Origin: SZUA-36 sp963801195
Lineage (GTDB): Bacteria; Pseudomonadota; Gammaproteobacteria; Xanthomonadales; SZUA-36
Direction: 5' to 3'
NCBI GenBank assembly: GCA_963801195.1
Contig: CAWDDX010000007.1
Span: 1,488,001-1,552,000 of the forward strand
DNA length: 64,000 nt
Positions 17,675 through 27,297 of this stretch are shown here, piece by piece (within the stretch, counting starts at the first letter, position 1; each line of letters begins with the position of its first letter). Under the pieces are notes generated by a model, which searched no databases, was not told the origin of the DNA, and saw only the letters and a program-made list of their open reading frames with translations. Made by a program: the position numbers and the translations under genes.

Positions 17675-20092
17675 ATGACTACGGACCAGAAACTATTGAA
17701 TACGGATTCCGGCAAACAACCGGAGTCAAATCCAACGCCCGGTGATAAACCGGTTAAACGCCCAGCGGCGCCTGCCCCGCCGGAAGATGCGCTGATCATC
17801 ATGCCCTGGCGCAACACGGTGCTATTTCCCGGTACGATCATGCCGATGAACATCAACCGTGAGCGCTCGCTGATGGCAGTGCAGGACGCGGCACGCTTGC
17901 AGCGGCCGCTCGGCATTCTGTTGCAGCGTGAGGAGACCGAGGAAGCCCCGGTTCCGGATCAACTGTACGAGATGGGCACCACGGCCACCGTGTTGCGTTA
18001 TATCACTACGCCACTCGGCACCCATCACGCAATTTGCCAGGGCGTGCAGCGCTTCCGTGTTCTCGAGTTCCTCGACGGTTACCCCTATCTTGTCGCCCGT
18101 GTGCAATTGATCGAGGCAGCCAGCATCACCGATACCGATATCGAGGGCCGCGCACACAATCTCAGGCAGAAAACCATCGAAATCCTTGGGATGCTGCCGC
18201 AGGTGCCCGAAGGCGTCCAGGCCGCCCTGATGGCCATGGAAAACCCGGACAACCTGGCTGATTTCGTCGCCAGCCAGATCGATATCGAAACCGCTGAAAA
18301 GCAAAAGTTACTCGAGACCCTCGACCTCAAGGAGCGCCTGGACCAGCTGCTCGACATGATCAATCACCGCATCGACGTCCTGAAGGTTTCAAACGAAATC
18401 GATCAGCGCACACGTGACTCGCTTGATGAGAAGAATCGAAGGCACCTGCTGCGCGAACAATTGCAAACCATTCAGAAGGAACTGGGCGAGGACGAATCCG
18501 AAGCGGCTGAAGTAGCCGAACTGGAAAGCAAGATCGATACAGCTGAAATGCCGGAGGAAGTCGAACAACAGGCACGCAAGGAACTCTCACGCCTGGCGCG
18601 CACGCCTCAAGGCGCGGGCGAATACTCCATGATCCGCAGTTACCTCGACTGGCTGATCGAACTGCCGTGGCGCACGGACGAAAAGACCTCTATCGATATT
18701 GCCGAGGCGCGGCATATACTGGATGAAGACCACTACGGGCTCGACAGGATCAAGAAACGAATACTCGAGTACCTGGCGGTGCGCAAGCTCAATCCCGAAG
18801 GTAAAACCCCGATCCTTTGCTTCGTCGGCCCGCCGGGTGTGGGCAAGACCTCGCTGGGTCAGAGCATCGCACGCGCCACCGGACGCCGTTTTGTACGTCT
18901 CAGCCTGGGCGGTGTTCACGACGAGTCAGAAATTCGCGGTCACCGGCGCACCTATATCGGTGCACTGCCGGGCAATATCATACAGAACCTGAGACGCGCA
19001 GGAACCCGCAACTGCGTGATGATGCTCGACGAAGTCGACAAACTGGGGGCCGGTGGTTTCCAGGGAGACCCGGCGTCAGCACTGCTGGAAGTCCTTGATC
19101 CGGAGCAGAATTCGAGTTTCCGCGACACCTACCTGGCAGTGCCATTCGACCTTTCCGGGATCATGTTTATCTGCACTGCTAACATGCTCGATACGATCCC
19201 CGGTCCATTGCGCGACCGCATGGAAATCATCGAGCTTTCCAGTTATACGACGGAAGAAAAACTGCAGATCGCGAAACGTTATCTCCTCGGGCGTCAGCTC
19301 AATGACGCGGGGCTGGACCAGAAACGTGTGAAGATCAAGGATGCGGCCATCACCGAGATCATCGAACACTACACGCGCGAGGCCGGCGTTCGCAACCTGG
19401 AACGTGAAATCGGCAGGGTATTTCGCAACATCGCGGTGCGTTTTGCCGAAGGCGACAGCAGTGCGGTTACCGTCAAGGCAGCGGACCTCACCGCGATACT
19501 CGGTGCGCCGCGCTTCGAGGCCGAGGTCGCCATGCGCAGCAGTGTACCGGGTGTGGCCACCGGTCTGGCCTGGACGCCGGTGGGCGGCGCCATCCTGTTT
19601 ATCGAAGCCTCGCGCAGTCCCGGCACCGGCAAGCTAATCCTCACCGGTCACCTGGGCGACGTCATGAAAGAAAGCGCCCAGGCGGCGCTGTCGCTGATCA
19701 AGGCGCGTGTTGAGAAGCTGAGTATTGGTCAGGAACTGCTGGACAAATCCGATATCCACATCCACGTACCGGCCGGTGCGACTCCGAAAGACGGGCCGAG
19801 CGCGGGCGTAGCGATTTTCACCGCGCTGGCGTCGCTGCTCATTGGTCGCAACGTCAGGAGCGAAGTTGCGATGACCGGCGAGATCAGCCTGCGCGGACTG
19901 GTGCTGCCGATCGGTGGCGTCAAGGAAAAAGTACTGGCTGCCATGCGCGCCGGCATCACCACCGTGCTGCTGCCGGAACGCAATCGCCGCGACTTGGAGG
20001 ATATTCCGGAAGAGGCGCGCGAGGCATTGAACATCGAGTTCGTCAACGACGTCGACGAAGTTCTCAAACGCGCAATCGAAGGGTCTGCTTAA
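17675..20092 (+). CDS. lon: ATP-dependent Lon protease
   Basis: 805 residues from the ATG at 17675; the frame is open to 17519, but that part overlaps hsp20 and is not Lon-like. A disordered N-terminal tail of about 35 residues precedes the LON substrate domain (MPWRNTVLFPGTIMPMNI to about residue 235). A coiled coil follows, then the AAA+ module with Walker A GPPGVGKTS near 386 and Walker B VMMLDEVDKL, and the protease domain with the catalytic Ser709 in PKDGPSAGVAIF and the dyad Lys in GGVKEKVLAA. All catalytic elements are intact. It degrades misfolded and regulatory proteins. The hsp20-lon pairing and heat-shock promoter suggest stress induction. Confidence 0.95.
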   Translation: MTTDQKLLNTDSGKQPESNPTPGDKPVKRPAAPAPPEDALIIMPWRNTVLFPGTIMPMNINRERSLMAVQDAARLQRPLGILLQREETEEAPVPDQLYEMGTTATVLRYITTPLGTHHAICQGVQRFRVLEFLDGYPYLVARVQLIEAASITDTDIEGRAHNLRQKTIEILGMLPQVPEGVQAALMAMENPDNLADFVASQIDIETAEKQKLLETLDLKERLDQLLDMINHRIDVLKVSNEIDQRTRDSLDEKNRRHLLREQLQTIQKELGEDESEAAEVAELESKIDTAEMPEEVEQQARKELSRLARTPQGAGEYSMIRSYLDWLIELPWRTDEKTSIDIAEARHILDEDHYGLDRIKKRILEYLAVRKLNPEGKTPILCFVGPPGVGKTSLGQSIARATGRRFVRLSLGGVHDESEIRGHRRTYIGALPGNIIQNLRRAGTRNCVMMLDEVDKLGAGGFQGDPASALLEVLDPEQNSSFRDTYLAVPFDLSGIMFICTANMLDTIPGPLRDRMEIIELSSYTTEEKLQIAKRYLLGRQLNDAGLDQKRVKIKDAAITEIIEHYTREAGVRNLEREIGRVFRNIAVRFAEGDSSAVTVKAADLTAILGAPRFEAEVAMRSSVPGVATGLAWTPVGGAILFIEASRSPGTGKLILTGHLGDVMKESAQAALSLIKARVEKLSIGQELLDKSDIHIHVPAGATPKDGPSAGVAIFTALASLLIGRNVRSEVAMTGEISLRGLVLPIGGVKEKVLAAMRAGITTVLLPERNRRDLEDIPEEAREALNIEFVNDVDEVLKRAIEGSA

Positions 20093-20215
20093 ATTTCGCG
20101 GGCCCGACGTGTCAGGTCAGATCGCAGTCCGACAGCCAGCGTGCTCCACCTGGAACAGGGTTCATTGTCGCAAACCCGGAAGTACCATCAGATCAGGTTT
20201 AGCAGGATACCGTGA

Positions 20216-20242
20216 AACCCTGGCGGCAATACCGCCAGGGTT
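20216..20242. terminator. Hairpin between convergent lon and arylsulfatase genes
   Basis: AACCCTGGCGG and its inverse complement CCGCCAGGGTT flank the five-base loop CAATA, an 11-bp perfect stem. No clear T-run follows on either strand, so it is a candidate bidirectional terminator or mRNA-stabilising hairpin. The rest of 20093-20274 shows nothing recognisable. Confidence 0.5.
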
Positions 20243-20274
20243 GTGATGACACGAAAGTCGAAGAGATTTTTCAG

Positions 20275-22791
20275 CTATTCGCTGGATGAATTGTTCGACT
20301 GGGCCGTCTTCAGTTTGTCGATATCCGCCTGGCTTAAGACTGGCCGGTCGACATTAATTGTCAGCTTGTCGAGCTTGGCGGTCAGTGTAAACGGCGGCAT
20401 GTAGTCCGCGTCGTTGACACCGGTCAACGTATCGGAGCCAATATCAAAGGCCTCGTCCCACTGCAGGATCATTGGCAGGGTTTTCTCCATCCGCTTGGTG
20501 TCGACTATCTTGCCGTCCACCGACAGCGTACCGGTGCCGGGCTGGGCCAGTCCGCTCATGTTGTTAAATGCCAGTGTGCCGGTGCCCAGACCTTCATATT
20601 TGAAGTCGAATACGATGCTGTGCTTACCGGGTGTGAGCGCATCCGGACCCGCCCACTTAATACGCTGCAGGTCAATAATGTTCCACAGGAACACCGGCTT
20701 GCCCTCGAGCAGGTAGAAACCGTAACCGGCAAAACGGCCGCCGGAGGTCAGGATCATACCTTCCGCGCCGCCTTTGGGCACTTCAATGTCCGCAGTAATG
20801 GTATAGGAGGCGTTGAGAAGGGACGGCGAATCACCCTGCGGCAATCCAGTCATCGGCAAGGTGTATACAAATTCTGTACGACCTGCTGTGATATTTGGCC
20901 GTGGGGCGACGAGCCGGCCCGCGACCGATGCATCCAACGGGAAGACCTGGAACTTCTTCGCTTCCTCTATGAATTCCCGCTTCATCTTTTTCACCTTGTC
21001 CGGATACTGATCGGCGACGTTCTGCGACTGGCTGAAATCCGTGTTCAGGTCGTAAAGCTCCAGCACCTGGTTGTTCAGCGGGTCGGGATTGGCGACACCG
21101 AAGGCTTCCCACGGTGCACGGTTGACCTTGGTGCTGAGCAACCAGCCCTCGTCGTACAGCGCCCATTGGCCCATCATTTCAAAATACTGCACCTTGTGGT
21201 GTGAAGGTTCTTTTGCGTTCGCCTTGTCGAAGGTATAGGCAAAACTGGTACCCTCGATCGGTGCCTGCTTGATACCATCCACCGTTTCAGGTGCGGGTAT
21301 GCCGGTTACTTCGAGAATGGTCGGCACGACGTCGATGACGTGCATGAACTGTTCACGCAGACCGCCCTTGTCCGTGATGTGTGTCGGCCAGGAGACCGCC
21401 ATGTTCTGCCGGATTCCACCGAGTTTTGAGGCGTTTTGCTTGAACCAGGTAAAGGGTGTATCGAAGGCCCAGGACCAGCCTGCGGACATGTGGTTGTAAG
21501 TCTGCTCGGTGCCCCAGACATCGTACCATTTCATCTGTGTTTCGACCGGCATCATGTTGACGCCATTGAAGAATGCGACTTCGTTGGGGGTTCCCAACGG
21601 ACCGCCTTCGGCGCTGGTGCCGTTATCGCCGTTGATGTAGATGATCAGGGTATTGTCGAGCTTGCCCATATCCTCGATGGTCTGGACCAGGCGCCCTGTC
21701 TCATAATCGTTGTAGGCTACATAAGCGGCGAAAATTTCAGCCTGCTTGATGAAAAGCTTCTGCTCCTGTGCGGTCAAATCATCCCAGTTCTTCAAGACTT
21801 TTGTCGGCCACGGCTCCATTTGTGTATTCGCCGGAATCACACCGAGTTTCTTTTGATTTTCGTAAATCTGCTGGCGGAGCTTGTTCCAGCCGCCATCGAA
21901 AAGGTGCATGTCGTGGATCTTCTGCACCCATTCCTTGGTCGGGTGATGGGGCGCGTGCGAGGCTCCGGGGGCGTACTTGAGAAAGAATTTCTTGTCTGGA
22001 CTGATCTGGTTGATGCGATTCAGATATTCGATGGCGTCGTCGGCCATGCCGGTAATCAGGTTCCAGTCCGGTTTGCCTTCGAAAGGATAGATCTGGGTGG
22101 TGTTACGAAACAGGTTCGGCTGCCACTGGTTGGCGTCACCGCCGACGAAACCGTAGAAGTATTCAAAGCCGAGACCGGTCGGCCAGCGGTCAAACGGACC
22201 CGCCTGGCTGGCGGTGAACGCCGGGGTGTTGTGATCCTTGCCAAACCACGAAGTGGCGTAACCGTTGTCCAGCAGAATCCGGCCGATGGTCGCCTTGTCT
22301 TCGGAGATCAGGCTGTTATACCCCGGGAAGCCCGTGGACTGTTCGGCGATAACACCAAAACCCGCCGAGTGATGATTGCGGCCGGTGATCAGCGCGGCCC
22401 GTGTCGGTGAACACAGTGCGGTCGAGTGAATGTTGTTGTAACGCAAACCGTTCTTTGCGATACGGTCCATCGTGGGTGTCGGGATGACACCACCGAAGGT
22501 GCTCGGCACGCCGAACCCGGCGTCGTCCGTGATAATCAGCAGGATATTGGGTGCGTCGGCAGGCGGCACGATCTGTGGCGCCCACCACGATTTTGACTGT
22601 AGTGCGTCATCCTTTATCACGCCACCGAATGCGGGATCGGGCGCCGGCAGTTGTTTGCCGCTGATGGTGGTGGTCGCGCTCGGTGAACCGAGTTCACCCG
22701 TCACCGTCTGTGCAAAAATCAATGGACTGGAAAACAGGCAAGACGCTGCTACCAGCAAACTAAGTCTCTTCGACCAGGTTTGAACGATCAT
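20275..22791 (-). CDS. Secreted arylsulfatase (type I, formylglycine-dependent)
   Basis: 838 residues with a cleavable signal peptide (basic start, hydrophobic core, cleavage near IFAQ). The N-terminal sulfatase domain has the metal site NILLIITDDAGFG (Asp pair at 89-90) and the modification motif CSPTR with Cys127, which a formylglycine-generating enzyme would convert to the catalytic residue, followed by AALITGRNHH. The later YINGDNGTSAEGG supplies further metal ligands. The C-terminal 250 residues form a beta-rich region seen in large bacterial arylsulfatases. It hydrolyses sulfate esters in the periplasm. It diverges from an AraC-type regulator gene. No sulfatase-maturing enzyme gene is in the window. 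Confidence 0.93.
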   Translation of the reverse strand: MIVQTWSKRLSLLVAASCLFSSPLIFAQTVTGELGSPSATTTISGKQLPAPDPAFGGVIKDDALQSKSWWAPQIVPPADAPNILLIITDDAGFGVPSTFGGVIPTPTMDRIAKNGLRYNNIHSTALCSPTRAALITGRNHHSAGFGVIAEQSTGFPGYNSLISEDKATIGRILLDNGYATSWFGKDHNTPAFTASQAGPFDRWPTGLGFEYFYGFVGGDANQWQPNLFRNTTQIYPFEGKPDWNLITGMADDAIEYLNRINQISPDKKFFLKYAPGASHAPHHPTKEWVQKIHDMHLFDGGWNKLRQQIYENQKKLGVIPANTQMEPWPTKVLKNWDDLTAQEQKLFIKQAEIFAAYVAYNDYETGRLVQTIEDMGKLDNTLIIYINGDNGTSAEGGPLGTPNEVAFFNGVNMMPVETQMKWYDVWGTEQTYNHMSAGWSWAFDTPFTWFKQNASKLGGIRQNMAVSWPTHITDKGGLREQFMHVIDVVPTILEVTGIPAPETVDGIKQAPIEGTSFAYTFDKANAKEPSHHKVQYFEMMGQWALYDEGWLLSTKVNRAPWEAFGVANPDPLNNQVLELYDLNTDFSQSQNVADQYPDKVKKMKREFIEEAKKFQVFPLDASVAGRLVAPRPNITAGRTEFVYTLPMTGLPQGDSPSLLNASYTITADIEVPKGGAEGMILTSGGRFAGYGFYLLEGKPVFLWNIIDLQRIKWAGPDALTPGKHSIVFDFKYEGLGTGTLAFNNMSGLAQPGTGTLSVDGKIVDTKRMEKTLPMILQWDEAFDIGSDTLTGVNDADYMPPFTLTAKLDKLTINVDRPVLSQADIDKLKTAQSNNSSSE

Positions 22792-23009
22792 TTTTTGAAT
22801 CCTCCTTCAAGTGAATGAACTGACATTGAATTGGCCGGAAGTGATGACTTCTATTGACGTTTGCAACATGCAGTCTGCCAACCATGACAACTGTATAAAA
22901 GTAAGGTTTTTGGCTTGATGGGAGTGTGCATTTTGCGACATACTGTTTGCATATGCAGCTTTATTGCCGATCATGATGAATATCTTGAAATCTGTTGCAG
23001 GAGGACTTC

Positions 23010-24044
23010 TTGAGTAATTGCAGCGCGAGGCGGGAAGCGACGGTACGTGTCGGTCCAATGGTCAATATTTCCAGCCTTTTGTTGAAACTCGGCTGCGATC
23101 CGGACCCCGTCTTTGAACGTGCCGGTTTAAGGCGTGACGAGTTTTCGGACCTTGAGCACAGGGTCTCTTATTCAAAGTGCGGCCAACTGCTGGCGGAGTG
23201 TGCCGCGGTGACGCAATGCGGACACTTTGGACTGTTGCTGGGACAAATGGCCGGCCCGTCGCACCTGGGTGTGGTGGGATTCCTGGCCCGCAGCGCATCC
23301 ACGGTCGGCCAGGCGCTGAATACGCTGGTAAAAAATCTGGACCTCCACGACGAGGGCGCCAGCTGCAGCCTGTTGGTTGAAGATGAATACTGCCGGCTAA
23401 GCTATTCAGTCCACCAACCGACGGTCTCCGGACTCGACCAGATCTGCGACCTGTCGACCGTCCTCATGTACGGGACGATGCGTCTGTTGTGTGGCAGGGA
23501 ATGGAATGCCACGCAGGTGCTGATGGTCAAAAGCAGACCGCCTGAGACCGCACCCTATTCCCGTTTTTTTCGCTCGGCTGTACTGTTTGACTCGGATACC
23601 TGCGGTATCGTTTTTCCCGTCCAGGACCTGGGTCTTTCGCCGCCAACGGCAGACCGCTTGCTTTTTCATCATCTAGAACTGGAAGCAGACACGCTTCACC
23701 GGGCGCATAACAGTGAAATTCGCGCAATCATGCCGGCCGTGCTGCAACAGGGCCTTTTGCTCAACCGGTATTCGGCCGGCGATATAGCCGATGCGCTCAA
23801 ATTGCGGGAACGAACATTGCACCGGCGTTTAAAGTCCGCCGGCACCAATTTTAGACTTGAACTCGATGCCGTGCGGGAGTCGTTCAGCAAGCAATTGCTG
23901 GAAAGCTCCAACCGGCCTATTGGTGACATCGCCGCGTCTGTCGGTTACGCCGACTCCAGTTGTTTCGTGCGCGCATTCCACAGGTGGGCCGGCATAAGCC
24001 CCGCCGCGTGGCGCAAACAACAAGGTGCTGCAAGCGCCCGCTGA
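23010..24044 (+). CDS. AraC-family transcriptional regulator
   Basis: 344 residues if it starts at the TTG at 23010, which has a strong GCAGGAGG site about five bases upstream; the frame is open from 22995 and the first ATG is at 23058. The N-terminal part (about 20-200) is the AraC-type ligand-binding domain found in OruR/ArgR-like regulators, with FGLLLGQMAGPSHLGVVGFLARS. The C-terminal part is the AraC DNA-binding domain: YSAGDIADALKLRERTLHRRLKSAG is the first helix-turn-helix, and SNRPIGDIAASVGYADSSCFVRAFHRW the second, ending GISPAAWRK. It diverges from the arylsulfatase over about 220 bases, so control of sulfatase expression by a sulfated compound or its product is a fair inference. 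Confidence 0.88.
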   Translation: MSNCSARREATVRVGPMVNISSLLLKLGCDPDPVFERAGLRRDEFSDLEHRVSYSKCGQLLAECAAVTQCGHFGLLLGQMAGPSHLGVVGFLARSASTVGQALNTLVKNLDLHDEGASCSLLVEDEYCRLSYSVHQPTVSGLDQICDLSTVLMYGTMRLLCGREWNATQVLMVKSRPPETAPYSRFFRSAVLFDSDTCGIVFPVQDLGLSPPTADRLLFHHLELEADTLHRAHNSEIRAIMPAVLQQGLLLNRYSAGDIADALKLRERTLHRRLKSAGTNFRLELDAVRESFSKQLLESSNRPIGDIAASVGYADSSCFVRAFHRWAGISPAAWRKQQGAASAR

Positions 24045-24081
24045 TCCGGGCAGAGTATTTGCCTGCCGGCACCCTGCATCA

Positions 24082-24618
24082 TTACTCGAGCATTGCCGGT
24101 GGGTCCAGGTCCACGTCCCAGCCTTTCTCCGGTTTCGGAAAGCGTTCCTGCCATTTGCGCAGCAAAACCACGTGCTCTTCCTCTTCCTCCGTCAGTTCCT
24201 GCGCAAGTTTGCGTACCGCTTCATCGCCTGTGGTCTCCGCCACGTGGCGAAAAAATGCGGCCGCCCGCATTTCACCGTGCATGGCCAGTTCAATGGCGTG
24301 CCAGGGCTGCATCATGTAGTGCGCCTCTTCCATTGCACCGCCTTCGGGCGACTCCCCGCCTTCCCATTCGTATTCCCAGGCCAGCAGCCTGGGCAGTTCT
24401 TTGCCGACTGCGGCCCGCTTGACGTTGTCGATGTGTAAACCCTCGATTTTTGCCAACTTGCGAAACAGCTCAGCCACCTCGTAGTTGTGGTGTATTTCCA
24501 TCTGCTCCGCGAGGTCGTTGAAGCGTTCAACCGCTTCGCTTTCCATGGCCAGTGAATAGGCCAGCAGTTCTTCCGCGCTGGCGATGGTCTTTACCGGATC
24601 GTGGTTGCTTTCACTCAT
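24082..24618 (-). CDS. Ferritin-like/rubrerythrin-type di-iron protein
   Basis: 178 residues, almost all helical. Two E-x-x-H motifs (IEGLH near 61 and EEEEH near 154) and glutamates in AMESEAVERF and AMHGEMRAAAFF give the ligand set of a rubrerythrin-like di-iron four-helix bundle. There is no C-terminal rubredoxin domain; it ends in PKPEKGWDVDLDPP. Such proteins often reduce peroxide or handle iron. Its start overlaps the end of the 2-oxoacid:ferredoxin oxidoreductase beta gene by four bases, so it is translationally coupled and likely protects that oxygen-sensitive enzyme or takes electrons from it (inference). Confidence 0.85.
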   Translation of the reverse strand: MSESNHDPVKTIASAEELLAYSLAMESEAVERFNDLAEQMEIHHNYEVAELFRKLAKIEGLHIDNVKRAAVGKELPRLLAWEYEWEGGESPEGGAMEEAHYMMQPWHAIELAMHGEMRAAAFFRHVAETTGDEAVRKLAQELTEEEEEHVVLLRKWQERFPKPEKGWDVDLDPPAMLE

Positions 24619-25460
24619 AACCGGAACTCCTCATCAAACACGTCAATGTTCTCGATCGTGGATTCAAGCCTGGGCTGATAGACAGGCCGATCGCCCATGT
24701 AAAGTATACCGGTATAGAAGCCCTCGTCCGTCAACAACAAACGTCCGGCCTCGGCGGGATCAGAAGTCGCCTGCATGGCTTCGGGCGCGGGAATGAGGCG
24801 GTTCTTCCACTCCCGTTGTTCCGGCCGGAAGGTCACGCAGGGACTGAGTACCTGCACCAATGAAAAGCCGGGATGAGCGATGGCCCGCATCAGCACCCTG
24901 GCCGTACCGTTTGAATCCGAACTTGAACAACGGGCGATAAAGTTGGCACCCGATGCCAACGCGATCGCCAGCGGCTGGAACGGGTTAATACCGGTACCCG
25001 CCGGTGTAAGCTTGCCTTTCTGCCAGTTGGGGTCCGTGGTCGGCGAGGCCTGACCCTTGGTCATGCCATAGACCTGGTTATCCATGACGATGTAGGTCAT
25101 GTCGGGATTGCGTCTGCAGGTGTGCAGAAAATGATTGCCGCCAATTGAAAAACCGTCGCCGTCTCCGCCGGTCGCGATCACAGTCAGGTCGGGACGCGCG
25201 GTCTTGAGACCTGTCGCCACCGCCAGGGCGCGGCCATGCACACCATGGAACCCGTAAGTGCCAAGGTAGGTCGGCATCCGCGAGGAACAGCCGATACCGG
25301 AAATGATGGCCGCGTTTTCGGGCTGGATCCGGAGACCGGCCAGTGCCTTGGTGATGGCGCCAAGGACACCGAAGTCACCGCAACCGGGACACCAGACCGG
25401 TTTGACTTCGGACTTGTATTCCTTTGGCTGTAGCTGCAAAACCGGTTTTTGCTCGTTCAC
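24615..25460 (-). CDS. 2-oxoacid:ferredoxin oxidoreductase, beta subunit
   Basis: 281 residues. It binds thiamine diphosphate and one 4Fe-4S cluster: WCPGCGDFGVL near 23 gives two cluster Cys, GIGCSSR near 56 a third, and SPCVTF near 204 the fourth; the TPP motif runs from GGDGDGFSIGGNHFLH to MDNQVYGMTKGQ. It pairs with the gamma-alpha subunit encoded immediately upstream (four-base overlap). The substrate cannot be told from the sequence: 2-oxoglutarate, pyruvate or another 2-oxoacid are all possible. It is clearly distinct from the beta subunit at 37562, so the genome has at least two such enzymes. Confidence 0.92.
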   Translation of the reverse strand: MNEQKPVLQLQPKEYKSEVKPVWCPGCGDFGVLGAITKALAGLRIQPENAAIISGIGCSSRMPTYLGTYGFHGVHGRALAVATGLKTARPDLTVIATGGDGDGFSIGGNHFLHTCRRNPDMTYIVMDNQVYGMTKGQASPTTDPNWQKGKLTPAGTGINPFQPLAIALASGANFIARCSSSDSNGTARVLMRAIAHPGFSLVQVLSPCVTFRPEQREWKNRLIPAPEAMQATSDPAEAGRLLLTDEGFYTGILYMGDRPVYQPRLESTIENIDVFDEEFRL

Positions 25461-27187
25461 GCGCTTGCCTCCTTATCCCATGCGGATATTTGGCGAATGA
25501 TTTCATCGGGTCTGAACGGCAGCGGTCCTGGACGGTTGAACACCCTGACCTCGGCGGGTAAATCATAGGCGGCGCGGAGGTAGCGGTGAAACTGTCGCGA
25601 ATGACTTTGCTCGACGACCAACAGGCGCCTGACGCCTTTGAGCGCCGCGGCCATTTGCACCGGCCTCTCGGGTGCCAGCAGACGCACGCTGATCATGCGG
25701 ATTTCCTCGCCCCGCCGGCGCAGGCGCGACAGCGCCTCGCGCACCGGACCGGTGGCGGAGCCCCATGTGATAACGGCCGTTGAACCCGACCCTTCCAGGT
25801 CCGCCCAGTGCCGTGTGTAGTCGAATTCCCTGATCTTGCGTTCACGTTTTTCAAGTTGCGCATAGTGGTCTTCGGGCAGGCTGGAAGGCGTGCCGGCCTG
25901 GTTGTGCTCGAGTCCGTCAGCCGTGTACTGGCCACCTGCCTGGCCGGGGACCGTCATCGGCGAGACCCCGGAATCATTCACCGCATATCGGTGATAAATC
26001 CCCTCGAGCTTTTCGGGCGCCCGGCGCCTGGCGATAAAACTGACATCGGCCGGGCGTTGTATGACGGCGCGCGTCTGGCCGAGCGACTGGTCTGATAAAA
26101 CAACGGCGGCGGTTTGCAGTGTCTCGGCCAGGTATACCGCCCACTGGACTGCAAACACGCAATCGGTCACCGATGTCGGCGCCAAAACCAGGTGCGGTGC
26201 GTCACCGTGCAATCCGTTGAGGGCAATATTGAGGTCGGACTGTTCGCTCTTGGTCGCGATCCCGGTCGACGGCCCGCAGCGCATCACGTCCACGATCACC
26301 AGCGGCACTTCCGCGCACACAGCCAGGCCGATCGATTCGGTCATCAGGGCAAACCCGGGACCGGAGGTTGCCGTCAATGCCGGTGTTCCGCCGAAGGACG
26401 CACCGATGACCTGGTTGATCGAAGCCAGTTCATCCTCGGCCTGGACCAGCGCGCCGCCGGCTTTTGGCAACGCCGCCGCCAGCCATTCCAGCAGTTCCGT
26501 GGCAGGGGTGATCGGGTATGCCGCAACAAAGCGGATACCGCCGCGAATTGCACCCAATCCGGCGGCCTCGTTGCCGGTGATGATCCAGCGTTCTACGTCC
26601 GCTGCGTTTTCGAGCGGCGGGGAAGCGAAGTCCGGCAGCCCGGCAGCCGCCTCAATACCTGTCCGCACACAGGCAAGACCCGCCTCGACAATGGCCGTAC
26701 CCTTGGCCTTCAGCATTCTCTCAATCACCGAACTGACAGTGGCCTCGGGCAAGCCGATCATTTTTGCGACGGCGCCGAGGGCGATCATGTTGGCACGGCC
26801 ACCATCGATCGTTTTTGCAAGTTGCAGCATCGGCAGATCGAGTACCCGCGCGTCAACTTCGGGGAGTTCACCGCCCCTGCGGCCGGCCTCCGAATCGCTG
26901 ATAACGAGGCTGTCAGTCCGCAGCGGTATTTCGGCCAAAAAACGGGCCAGGCTGCCGGGGTCGATGGCTATCACCAGGTCGAAGGCGTCATCGGCTGACT
27001 CGGTGGGCCCGTTTGAAAGCCGAACCACCGCTGCGGCCTCCCCGCCCCTGATCTGGGGACCTGCGGAACGGCTCATGAAGCCATACCAGCCAGCTTTTGC
27101 CGCCGCTTCCAGCAACAGGCTGCCGATGGTCATGACACCTGAACCGCCACTACCGGTCAATGCGATGGATAAACTTTGGTGAAGCAT
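25457..27187 (-). CDS. 2-oxoacid:ferredoxin oxidoreductase, fused gamma-alpha subunit
   Basis: 576 residues. Residues about 1-185 are the gamma domain (LTGSGGSGVMTIGSLLLEAA, SRSAGPQIRGGEAAAVVRLS), which binds the CoA moiety in this family; residues about 195-575 are the alpha domain with GNEAAGLGAIRGGIRFVAAYPITPATE and the EDELASINQVIGASFGG segment. This is the gamma-alpha fusion typical of KorA-type enzymes. Together with the beta subunit it would decarboxylate a 2-oxoacid to acyl-CoA and reduce ferredoxin. The ATG lies at 27187 downstream of a 17-bp palindrome (27204-27220). The operon is this gene, beta subunit, ferritin-like protein. Confidence 0.92.
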   Translation of the reverse strand: MLHQSLSIALTGSGGSGVMTIGSLLLEAAAKAGWYGFMSRSAGPQIRGGEAAAVVRLSNGPTESADDAFDLVIAIDPGSLARFLAEIPLRTDSLVISDSEAGRRGGELPEVDARVLDLPMLQLAKTIDGGRANMIALGAVAKMIGLPEATVSSVIERMLKAKGTAIVEAGLACVRTGIEAAAGLPDFASPPLENAADVERWIITGNEAAGLGAIRGGIRFVAAYPITPATELLEWLAAALPKAGGALVQAEDELASINQVIGASFGGTPALTATSGPGFALMTESIGLAVCAEVPLVIVDVMRCGPSTGIATKSEQSDLNIALNGLHGDAPHLVLAPTSVTDCVFAVQWAVYLAETLQTAAVVLSDQSLGQTRAVIQRPADVSFIARRRAPEKLEGIYHRYAVNDSGVSPMTVPGQAGGQYTADGLEHNQAGTPSSLPEDHYAQLEKRERKIREFDYTRHWADLEGSGSTAVITWGSATGPVREALSRLRRRGEEIRMISVRLLAPERPVQMAAALKGVRRLLVVEQSHSRQFHRYLRAAYDLPAEVRVFNRPGPLPFRPDEIIRQISAWDKEASA

Positions 27188-27203
27188 TAAAATACCCCGT
27201 AGC

Positions 27204-27220
27204 AGAATATTAAATATTCT
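27204..27220. promoter_or_regulatory. Perfect 17-bp palindrome between divergent genes, candidate operator
   Basis: AGAATATTAAATATTCT is a perfect inverted repeat around a central A, located 17 bases upstream of the oxidoreductase start and 78 bases upstream of the divergent small Cys-rich gene. It is AT-rich in a GC-rich genome. The binding protein is unknown. Confidence 0.5.
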
Positions 27221-27297
27221 ACATTCATAAGATTTTGATCACGACCTATTTAAGGCGAAGCACCCGACGCCGCAACCAAATCCGGAGGTTATAGACG

